A program made the position numbers and the translations under genes. The notes beneath the pieces are model-generated. The model was not told the origin of the DNA, did not search any database, and was given only the letters and a program-made list of their open reading frames with translations. A DNA stretch of 26,060 nt, from assembly GCA_964415245.1 (NCBI GenBank), contig CAYQAJ010000040.1, forward strand, positions 1 through 26,060, in the 5' to 3' direction. Source of the stretch: CAYQAJ01 sp964415245. GTDB taxonomy: Bacteria; Planctomycetota; Planctomycetia; Pirellulales; Pirellulaceae. This document shows positions 15,281 through 22,332 of the stretch, piece by piece. The stretch's first letter is position 1, and each line of letters opens with the position of its first letter.

Positions 15281-15582
15281 CTGCGAATCGTGAGACGTCG
15301 CCCAGCGCGAGCGAGAGTCCGTCACTAACTGCGGTCGCGGCCATGAAACGCGCCTTGTCGATCATCGTCGGTTTGCCCGCGATGCTCTTGATCGCCATGG
15401 TGCGGGTCTACCAAGTCGTGCTGAGCCCCTTTTTGGGGCGAAACTGCCGCTTTACGCCGAGCTGCAGCGCGTACTTCATCGGGGCGGTAAAGAAGTACGG
15501 CGCGGTAAGAGGGGCGATTCGGGGTATTCTGCGGATATGCCGTTGCCACCCCTTTCATCCCGGCGGATATGACCCACCGTAG
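15277..15582 (+). CDS. yidD: Membrane protein insertion efficiency factor YidD
   Basis: A 101-residue member of the YidD (DUF37) family, a small membrane-associated protein linked to YidC-dependent insertion. The full signature is present: VYQVVLSPFLGRNCRFTPSCSAYFIGAVKKYG and CRCHPFHPGGYDPP. The GTG start overlaps the rnpA stop (GTGA), with an internal ATG at 15343 (MKRALSII) that would give the classic length of about 79 residues. YidC itself is not in the window. Confidence 0.95.
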   Translation: MTANRETSPSASESPSLTAVAAMKRALSIIVGLPAMLLIAMVRVYQVVLSPFLGRNCRFTPSCSAYFIGAVKKYGAVRGAIRGILRICRCHPFHPGGYDPP

Positions 15583-15909
15583 CCAAAGTTCGGTGGAGGG
15601 ACCGTCGCGTCCCCCCGGCTTCCCCACCTGGTAGTATCCCACAGTTTCCACTGGTGGAGTGGACCGCTCCCAGTCCGCCGCTCGGCAACGGGCGGACTTG
15701 TTGCTTGAATTCTGCGCGGACCCGCCGGCCACCCTCACTTGTCAAGCGTTGAGGTTTCTATTGGGGGTTATTGGCCGATTTGCTACTGTCCGCCTGGGAC
15801 TGCGGGAGGAAAGGGGGGCCCACTTTTTGTACGGGGGACTCAAGCGGGACCGTCCCTCTTGCTAGCAGCCCGTGCCTGTACCCCTCTGCGCAAACAAGAG
15901 AATTGATCC
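15583..15909. other. Non-coding stretch with a possible decayed REP
   Basis: 327 bp between yidD and the GT4 gene. No reading frame in it has family features. CCACCTGG (15626-15633) and CCACTGGTGG (15649-15658) can form a small hairpin that may act as the yidD terminator. Around 15811-15884, AAGGGGGGCCCACTTTTTG on one side and GTGCCTGTACCCC on the other look like worn arms of the REP family (GGGGACAGGCACACTTTG type). The promoter of the GT4 gene must lie here but is not evident. Confidence 0.4.
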
Positions 15910-17139
15910 ATGCTTCGGCGAGGCACTCCCGCGAAATCGATTCTTCTGTTCTCGAACTACTACCCGGAAGACCGCGTATTCGGCAGCACCACTCGCTTGG
16001 CGCGCCTTCTGCGGTGGTTTTCCGACCTCGGCGTTCGCGTACACGTGGTCAAGCTTACCCGCAAGTTGAGGAATTCCTGCGCGCCGTTCGTCCACTCGGC
16101 GTTTCGCACGCAACTCAGCATGGCCGGCTGTCGCGTGGAAGGGGATACGACGGCGCTGTGGGACGACATGACGCGCGAGCGGTCGTTTGTGGCGCAGCGC
16201 CTTTGGCTGCGGGCGCGGCATCTTCGATTCCCCGTCCAGAGACAAATCGCAGAGCTCATCGCCCGCACTCGCGCCGATATCGTGTGGGTGAATCATTCGT
16301 ACTTGGCGCCGCTGGTGAAGCTGCTTCCCGATCGCGATGACGTATTGCGAGTCATCGATACGCACGATGTGATGCATCTTCGCGACGAAACATTCACCAG
16401 CGCGGGTTGGCAGCCGGAGAACGGCGTCAGCCGCGAACAGGAACGCCGGCTGTTAGAAGCGTTCGATGTGGTGTTGGCGATTCAGAATCAGGAACGGCGC
16501 GTCTTCCAAGAGATGCTCCCCGGCACAACGGTCGTAACGCTGGCCCACGCCATGGAGGCTGATCCGCAACCATGCACCGGCGCCGACATTTGTTTCGTCG
16601 GCAGCCAATACAAGGTCAACGAACGAAACCTGTTGGCGTTCCTCCAAGCCGGTTGGCCGGCGATTCGGGATCAGTGCCCCACGACGAGACTCCTGGTGAT
16701 GGGCGGGGTGTGCGCGTGTCGCGCTGTGGCGGCAGCGGCGGCGAACGACCGTCGCATCGTCCTCCGCGGCACGGTGACCAAGACCCAGGAAATGTACGCC
16801 GGACCCGCCGTGGTCCTGTGTCCCATTTGGATCGGCAGTGGGCTGAAGATCAAACTGGTGGAAGCGCTGGCACACGGCAAGGCCATCGTAGCCACGCCGA
16901 TTGCGGCGCAAGGCCTCGAACGTGCCGCCGGTATCGCCTTTGAACAAGTGGACCACCCCGGCGACTTTGTCGCCCCGGTTGTGCGGCTCATCCGCGACGC
17001 TCGCGATCGCCGACAATTCGAGGCCGCCGCCGTCGACCTGGTGCGGCGGGAGTTCAACCAGCAGCGCGTTTATCGTGAAGTGAGCGAATTGCTCGATAAC
17101 TGGTGGGGCGTACCAAGAAGGAAGCCTTTGGCGGCTTAA
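15910..17139 (+). CDS. Glycosyltransferase family 4 protein
   Basis: A 409-residue GT-B fold enzyme. The N-terminal half has ILLFSNYYPEDRVFGSTTRLARLLRWFSDLGVRVHVV and a DTHDVMHLRDE segment; the C-terminal nucleotide-sugar domain has CFVGSQYKVNERNLLAFL and, at about 310-335, PIWIGSGLKIKLVEALAHGKAIVATPIAAQGLE, the GT4 donor site with its EALAHG glutamate. It would add a sugar from a nucleotide donor in cell-envelope or exopolysaccharide synthesis in the cytoplasm. Donor and acceptor cannot be named. The gene precedes an alkaline-phosphatase-type protein on the same strand, 55 bp away, and its stop codon overlaps a REP-like single arm. Confidence 0.88.
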   Translation: MLRRGTPAKSILLFSNYYPEDRVFGSTTRLARLLRWFSDLGVRVHVVKLTRKLRNSCAPFVHSAFRTQLSMAGCRVEGDTTALWDDMTRERSFVAQRLWLRARHLRFPVQRQIAELIARTRADIVWVNHSYLAPLVKLLPDRDDVLRVIDTHDVMHLRDETFTSAGWQPENGVSREQERRLLEAFDVVLAIQNQERRVFQEMLPGTTVVTLAHAMEADPQPCTGADICFVGSQYKVNERNLLAFLQAGWPAIRDQCPTTRLLVMGGVCACRAVAAAAANDRRIVLRGTVTKTQEMYAGPAVVLCPIWIGSGLKIKLVEALAHGKAIVATPIAAQGLERAAGIAFEQVDHPGDFVAPVVRLIRDARDRRQFEAAAVDLVRREFNQQRVYREVSELLDNWWGVPRRKPLAA

Positions 17140-17163
17140 GTGTCTGTCCCCTTTTGCGGAGCG
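17138..17163. repeat. Single REP-like arm at a stop codon
   Basis: AAGTGTCTGTCCCCTTTTGC matches the right arm of the REP family (AAAGTGTGCCTGTCCCCTT) with small changes and is followed by GGAGCGG as in the other copies. The first base pair of the arm lies in the TAA stop of the GT4 gene. The partner arm is not present, so it is a remnant or a half element. Confidence 0.65.
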
Positions 17164-17194
17164 GTTTTCCGATGGCATCGAAGGAATCCCCCCA

Positions 17195-18826
17195 ATGAAC
17201 CGCGTCGCCGTAATCGGACTGGACGCCGTCGAACCGCATCTCGTCGATCAAATGATCGCCGGGGGCGAACTGCCCACGTTGGCGCGGCTGCAAGCGAGCG
17301 GGGCCCGTTGCCGCCTGCACAGCGAATCGACGTGGCGATCGGGGCGCGTTTGGGAGACGTTTTTGACGGGTCAGGCCGACTTTCCCAGCGCGGCCGTTTT
17401 CGACCCGGCGACGTACGAAACCACGCAGCTCGGGTCGCGGCGTAAAGAACCGTTCTACGCCCGCATTCCCGATTTGAAACTGCTGGCGATCGACGTGCCC
17501 TACATGTCGTTGTGGTACGACACGCCGGGCGCCCAGGTGATCTGGGGCGGCCACGACGCTGGTTATCCCCGTGCATCGCGACCCGCCGGACTCGTGCGCG
17601 AGATCGATGCGAGGTTCGGCGTCCATCCGGCCTTTCATAACGATTTCAACCGCGCGTGGTATCACAAGCCCTCCATCAACGCGCTAGCCGATTCGCTGAT
17701 CGCCGGCTCGCGGCGGCGCGTCGACGTAATCGAGTGGTTAATGCAAAGGGTTCCGGATTGGAACCTGTTCATGACGGTGCTGTCCGAAGCGCACTCGGCG
17801 GGAGAGATTCTTTGGCATGGGATGGCGGAGGGGCATCCGATTTCACTGGCAAAAACCGCGCCACTGGCACGGCGTCGTCTGCTCGACGTCTATCGCGAAA
17901 TCGATCGCGCGGTGGGCCGATTGATTGAATTGATGCCTCGCGACACGACGATTGTCGTCTGTTCGGTTCACGGCATGGAGGCCAACGACTACGACATCCC
18001 CTCGATGACGCTGCTGCCAGAATTGTTGTCACGCGCGTACACCGGGAAAGTTCGACTCGGCGGTCCCGCGTCGCGGAGTTGGCGGCAAAGGGGATGCCCG
18101 CCCGTGGTACCGGGGGCGGATCAAACGTGGAACGAGTACGTCAAGCTCTGGTTTGACTCCGGCCGTGGGAAGCGCGCGAAGGCCCTTCTGAAGCGTCTCT
18201 GGCGTGCGGCGCGAGGAAAGTCGCGCCGTATTGAAGAATTCAACGTGCCCATCCCGCCGGAATCGGACGTACCGCCGGAGGAGATCGCCGAGCCGCGCTG
18301 GCCCCTGAACTGGCAAACCACCTGTTGGTATCGTAGCGAGTGGCCACGGATGCGAGCGTTCGCTTTGCCCGTATTTTATGACGGTCGCGTGCGGATCAAT
18401 CTCCGCGGCCGCGAAAGTCGGGGAATCGTCGAACCTGGCGAATATCGCGCCGCGTGCGACGAGGTGGAACAGTTGCTGCGCGATTGTCGGAACCCTCGCG
18501 ATGGCCGACCGGTGTTGGCGGACATCCAGCGGCTTCGCGCCAGCGACCCCATGGACTCCCACGGACCGGACGCCGATTTGGTGATTAACTGGAATCTGGC
18601 GGTCGACGCGTTGGAGCATCCGCGATTCGGCGTGATCGGACCGATGCCGTTTCGCCGCACCGGCGGACACACCGATCGTGGATTCCTCTACGCGGTCGGT
18701 CCGCAGATTCCGCCGCAGGACCTGGGCTGGCAGGAGGCAATCACGGTGACGAGCACGATCGCGCACTTGCTTGGTGCCGGCGATTCGCGCGAGTCGATCG
18801 TGACGCGTAAAGCGCGGGCAGCCTGA
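17195..18826 (+). CDS. Alkaline phosphatase superfamily (type I phosphodiesterase-like) protein
   Basis: A 543-residue member of the nucleotide pyrophosphatase/phosphodiesterase group. Features: VIGLDAVEPHLVDQM with metal-binding D10, a STWRSGRVWETFLTG segment that holds the Ser/Thr nucleophile region (about 46-60), LSEAHSAGEILWHG (about 195), CSVHGMEAND (about 254) and TGGHTDRGFLYAVG (about 489). The usual metal ligand Asp of the SDHG motif is Val here (SVHGM), and the first Asp of the D..H pair is Glu (SEAHSAG), so the metal site is incomplete or altered. It has no signal peptide. The gene follows the GT4 enzyme with GAAGGA as ribosome site. It may act on a phosphate- or sulfate-bearing sugar in the same pathway; unproven. 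Confidence 0.8.
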   Translation: MNRVAVIGLDAVEPHLVDQMIAGGELPTLARLQASGARCRLHSESTWRSGRVWETFLTGQADFPSAAVFDPATYETTQLGSRRKEPFYARIPDLKLLAIDVPYMSLWYDTPGAQVIWGGHDAGYPRASRPAGLVREIDARFGVHPAFHNDFNRAWYHKPSINALADSLIAGSRRRVDVIEWLMQRVPDWNLFMTVLSEAHSAGEILWHGMAEGHPISLAKTAPLARRRLLDVYREIDRAVGRLIELMPRDTTIVVCSVHGMEANDYDIPSMTLLPELLSRAYTGKVRLGGPASRSWRQRGCPPVVPGADQTWNEYVKLWFDSGRGKRAKALLKRLWRAARGKSRRIEEFNVPIPPESDVPPEEIAEPRWPLNWQTTCWYRSEWPRMRAFALPVFYDGRVRINLRGRESRGIVEPGEYRAACDEVEQLLRDCRNPRDGRPVLADIQRLRASDPMDSHGPDADLVINWNLAVDALEHPRFGVIGPMPFRRTGGHTDRGFLYAVGPQIPPQDLGWQEAITVTSTIAHLLGAGDSRESIVTRKARAA

Positions 18827-18921
18827 GCTTATCCAAAAGCCGTCTCAGAGAAGGGGACAGGCACATTGTGCTCCGCGCAAGTGCGCAAAATGAGCCAGTC
18901 CCCGACGGTTTTTGGATAAGC
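18827..18921. terminator. Long palindrome with a nested REP between convergent genes
   Basis: The outer arms GCTTATCCAAAAGCCGTC (18827-18844) and GACGGTTTTTGGATAAGC (18904-18921) pair at 17 of 18 positions. Inside is a REP-like element, 18851-18903, with arms GGGGACAGGCACATTGTGC and GCGCAAAATGAGCCAGTCCC. The outer arm begins directly at the base after the stop codon of the phosphodiesterase-like gene and the whole sits 35 bp before the end of the GT2 gene on the other strand. It would make a strong RNA hairpin in either direction, so a bidirectional terminator is likely. Confidence 0.75.
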
Positions 18922-18955
18922 CCTAAGCATGGGCGAACTCGAACGTCTCCCGTTC

Positions 18956-19855
18956 CTATGCGGCTCGGCGACCGGAGTTCAACTGCTTCATCAGACCGAC
19001 GATTCGGTTGCACTGCTTGCTGAATTTCCGCGGGTCACTGGTTTCCCAGGGCCAGCGCGCAGCGCTCGGCTCGCTGGCGATTGGATCGTTTTCCGCGGCG
19101 ATCATGTCCGAAACTGCTTGCCAGAAAACCCGACGGCGAATCCACTCGCGGGTTAATCGCTGCTTCGGTACGCGGTGTTTCACGCGGATATCGGGCGAGT
19201 ACAGCAGGCGATAGCCGGCTTGGCGCAATCGATTGCCGAGCTCGGTTTCCTCGTTGCTCAACAGCAGCGAACCGCGACGTCCCAAGTCGGTGCGAAATCC
19301 GCCGACTCGCTCCACCAGATTGCGTCGATACGCGACGTTGGTGCCGATCAACCAATGTTGCTCATCCGCTTCGATCAGCTCTGTGCCCCAGTTCAGTACA
19401 CCCACGTATCCCAGCAGATGGTCGTGCAACCAGGGTGGGCGCGAAGTTTCCCAAAGCGGATCGGCGGGTCCGCCGACTCCGGCCACGTCGCCCGACTCGC
19501 GCTCGAACAATTCGACGATCTTGGCGAGCCAATCCGGCGCGGCGACCGCGTCGTCGTCGATGAACGCCACGTAGGCGGATGGGGCCTCGCGAATGGCGAC
19601 GTTTCGGGCGTTCGATAAACCTGATTCGTTCAAGTGGACGAAACGCACGTTCCCGTGCTCGCCATAGGATTTCGCGAATTCCCGTGCCCGATCCGCATCC
19701 GGCGAGTTATCGACGACCAGAATCTGATATGCCCCGGTCGACAGACTTTGCGCCAGCAACGAGCCGATCGTGTCCCCCAGCGTTTCGTACCGATTGAACG
19801 TGCATACCGCTGCGGAAATCAAGAGGGGGGCGGACGCGGTTTCTTGTGAAGTCAC
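18956..19855 (-). CDS. Glycosyltransferase family 2 protein
   Basis: A GT-A fold inverting glycosyltransferase, about 299 residues from the GTG start chosen (VTSQETASAP). Features are the N-terminal ISAAVCTFNRYETLGDTIGSLLAQ, QILVVDNSPD, the ESGLSNARNVAI segment, the DxD metal motif AFIDDDAVAAPDW (near residue 97), and the acceptor-side WLIGTNVAYRRNLVERVGGF with SNEETELGNRLRQAGY. It likely adds a sugar to a surface polysaccharide or lipid in the cytoplasm. The frame remains open to a GTG at 20029, but the added 58 residues look like non-coding sequence. It converges with the phosphodiesterase-like gene. Confidence 0.86.
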   Translation of the reverse strand: MTSQETASAPLLISAAVCTFNRYETLGDTIGSLLAQSLSTGAYQILVVDNSPDADRAREFAKSYGEHGNVRFVHLNESGLSNARNVAIREAPSAYVAFIDDDAVAAPDWLAKIVELFERESGDVAGVGGPADPLWETSRPPWLHDHLLGYVGVLNWGTELIEADEQHWLIGTNVAYRRNLVERVGGFRTDLGRRGSLLLSNEETELGNRLRQAGYRLLYSPDIRVKHRVPKQRLTREWIRRRVFWQAVSDMIAAENDPIASEPSAARWPWETSDPRKFSKQCNRIVGLMKQLNSGRRAA

Positions 19856-20266
19856 GGCTTCGTGGTGCCTTTTGTGGGGCGGTGCGGCGCTCACAGGCGA
19901 AACGACTTGTACCGGCCCCGATGCACCCGCCTCTAGCCCAGTTTCCAACTGACGAATTGCTAGCGTCGCATGTGCTTCCTGGCGTGCTGCCGAACTTATG
20001 CATCCGGTCCTGCGGGCCGTTCTTGCCACAGTGCAAAGCGTGCGAAGGCTGCGAAGCTGCGTGCCCCTCGTATCGCTCTTGACCGAGGAGGGGGCCGGGG
20101 GTATCGTTCGCCCCGCAAATCCCTGTCCCGGCGCGGGTTCGCATCAACACTTCCGCGCAGCATTCGCACATTTGGTTCGACACCGCCGCCCAATCCGGGC
20201 CCGGTCCGATTAGCCGGTCTACGGTGCGCCGGTTCTGGCGCCCAACAGCACGGAGCGCGTAACGGC
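19856..20266. other. Divergent non-coding stretch between GT2 and the FlgI-like gene
   Basis: About 410 bp if the starts used here are right. It would hold the promoters of both divergent genes. Two long frames run into it, the GT2 one to 20029 and the FlgI-like one from 19970, but both parts have no signal peptide, no domain and no strong ribosome site, and they overlap each other on opposite strands. I see no repeat or RNA gene in it. Confidence 0.4.
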
Positions 20267-22231
20267 ATGAAGCCACGCATCAGTTCTTGTCCAGGCGTAA
20301 GAAGGAAGTCTTCGCCTGACGTGCGTTTGTCGCCGGAGCTGCTTTCGTTTCCGGATTCGCCGTCGTCTGCCGGCGTGCAGCTCGGCCGCCGTCAAGTTCT
20401 GGCATTGGGGCTGGCATTGTTGGGCGGTTGCGCGTCGCCCCTCATTCGATCGCAAAGCCCGGAGATCGACGAACTGCTTGGCGACGGCGAGGCGCAGGGC
20501 GTGCCGCTGGTGGGCCAACTGGCCGGAGCGCAGGGCCTGAACTACATGAAGGTCGAGAGCGTCGGCCTGGTGACGGGCCTGCACGGTACGGGAAGCGATC
20601 CGCCTCCATCGTCGCTCCGCCAACGGCTGATGGATGAAATGGAGTCGCACGAGACGGAAGGCCCCAATGCGGTCCTGGCCTCGCCTGCCACGAGCATGGC
20701 GCTGGTGCGGGGTTACTTGCCGCCGGGCGTGCAAAAGGGGGACACGTTCGACGTCGAGATCCTGCTCCCCCACCGATCCGAGACGACCAGCCTGCGCTAC
20801 GGCTGGCTCATGCAGAGCAGAATGCGACGCGTCGAGATACTGGGAGGCACCGCGCTGACGGGTCACGTCATCGCGTTGGCCGGAGGCCCCGTGCTGGTCG
20901 ATGCCGTCTTTAAGTCCGATGCCGAGCCTGCCGACGAGCTTCGCGGGCGCGTGCTGGCCGGGGGAATTGCCCGAGATTCCCGACCGCTGGGGCTGACCGT
21001 TCGCCGCGACAGCCGCTCGGTGATGACTGCGACCTTGATCAGCTCGGCGATCAACAACCGGTTTCACGTATTCCAGCGCGGAACGAAAAAGGGGGTGGCC
21101 GACCCCAAGAACGATACCTACATCGAATTGGCCGCGCACCCGCGCTATCGCCACAATCTGGTGCGGTACATGGCGGTGGTGCGCAACATTCCCATGGAGT
21201 CGACGCCGGCTCAGCACGTGGCCTGGCTCGCACTGCTCGAGCGACAACTGGCCGAGCCCACGTCGGCGGCGCTGGCGGCCTTACGACTGGAAGCAGTCGG
21301 CGATGATGCGGTGCGAATCCTGCGGGCCGGCGCGCAGTCGAACGACGCCGAAGTACGGCTCTACTCGGCCGAGGCGCTTGCCTACCTCGACGATCTGGCG
21401 GCCGTCAAGCCGCTGGCCGACGCGGCACGCAACGAGCCGGCTTTCCGCTGGCACGCCCTGACGGCCCTTTCGGCCATGAGCCACGTCGAGGCCAGCGAGG
21501 CGCTCTCCGACCTGTTACACGTGACCAGCGCCGAAACGCGGTACGGGGCGTTTCGGGCCATGCGGGCCCGAAGTCCCGACGACCCCATGCTCATGGGCGA
21601 AATCCTGGGCGACGGATTTCACTTCCATGTGATTCCCACAACCGGCGAAGGCATGGTGCACTTCTGCCGGCTCCGCCGGCGGGAGGCGGCCCTTTTTGGA
21701 ACCGACGAGCACCTGCTGACGCCTTGCGTTCTGTTTGCCGGTCCAGAGATCATGGTCCGCGGCATCGACGAAGGGAATGTCAAGGTGAGCCGATTCACCC
21801 CCGGTGCGAAGGACCGTCACGCAAGTTGTTCCAGCCGCATTAGCGACGTCATCCGCGCCATTGTCGAGGTCGGCGGAGGATATACGGAAGTGTTCGCCGC
21901 GCTACAACAGGCCAGCCAGGAACGTCGCCTGTCGTGTCGGCTCGTGGTCGACGCTCTGCCCTCTCGCGCCCGCACCTATCGGCGCGACGACGAGCACCGG
22001 CAGGACTCGCCGAGCGGCGAGTCAAAGGGATGGCTACCGGTCGCCAACCCGCTCCCCGACCTCTTTGCCGTGCCGGACGGGCAGGAATCCTCCGGCCGCT
22101 CCTCCCATTCCGACGGTGGAGAATCCCTTGCGGACGGACATGCTATCCGGGACGAATTTTCCGACTCCGACGGCGACACGGCACCCGAAGGGGGGCTCCT
22201 TGGTAGAATGACACGGTGGCTATTCCGCTAA
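20267..22231 (+). CDS. Lipoprotein with FlgI (P-ring)-like ends and central HEAT-like repeats
   Basis: A 654-residue protein. A twin-Arg-containing signal with lipobox, GRRQVLALGLALLGGCAS (Cys 55), marks it as exported and probably lipid-anchored. Residues about 75-270 resemble FlgI, the flagellar P-ring subunit: VESVGLVTGLHGTGSDPPPS, then YLPPGVQKGDTFDVEI, GGTALTGHVIALAGGPVLV. About 325-420 are Ala/Leu-rich helical repeats of the HEAT type. The C-terminal ISDVIRAIVEVGGGYTEVFAALQQASQERRLSCRLVV resembles the end of FlgI. So the helical repeats appear to sit within a FlgI-like protein. A low-complexity acidic tail follows. The start is uncertain: 20267 ATG is used; 20375 GTG would leave a short signal peptide. 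It could be the P-ring protein or a non-flagellar relative. Confidence 0.8.
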   Translation: MKPRISSCPGVRRKSSPDVRLSPELLSFPDSPSSAGVQLGRRQVLALGLALLGGCASPLIRSQSPEIDELLGDGEAQGVPLVGQLAGAQGLNYMKVESVGLVTGLHGTGSDPPPSSLRQRLMDEMESHETEGPNAVLASPATSMALVRGYLPPGVQKGDTFDVEILLPHRSETTSLRYGWLMQSRMRRVEILGGTALTGHVIALAGGPVLVDAVFKSDAEPADELRGRVLAGGIARDSRPLGLTVRRDSRSVMTATLISSAINNRFHVFQRGTKKGVADPKNDTYIELAAHPRYRHNLVRYMAVVRNIPMESTPAQHVAWLALLERQLAEPTSAALAALRLEAVGDDAVRILRAGAQSNDAEVRLYSAEALAYLDDLAAVKPLADAARNEPAFRWHALTALSAMSHVEASEALSDLLHVTSAETRYGAFRAMRARSPDDPMLMGEILGDGFHFHVIPTTGEGMVHFCRLRRREAALFGTDEHLLTPCVLFAGPEIMVRGIDEGNVKVSRFTPGAKDRHASCSSRISDVIRAIVEVGGGYTEVFAALQQASQERRLSCRLVVDALPSRARTYRRDDEHRQDSPSGESKGWLPVANPLPDLFAVPDGQESSGRSSHSDGGESLADGHAIRDEFSDSDGDTAPEGGLLGRMTRWLFR

Positions 22232-22332
22232 GGGCGCCGTAGCGATCATGCGCGGCGGCCGGCATTGCCATCAGGCCTCAGCCACCCGGTCGGGGAGGGT
22301 GGTGCCCCCCAATTCGTGTGTCCCGTGCGCTC

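Noticed and set aside
19970..20266. Longer N-terminus for the FlgI-like protein
   Set aside because: It would place about 100 residues before the lipoprotein signal and overlap the opposite gene's extension; the signal peptide argues for a start at 20267 or later.
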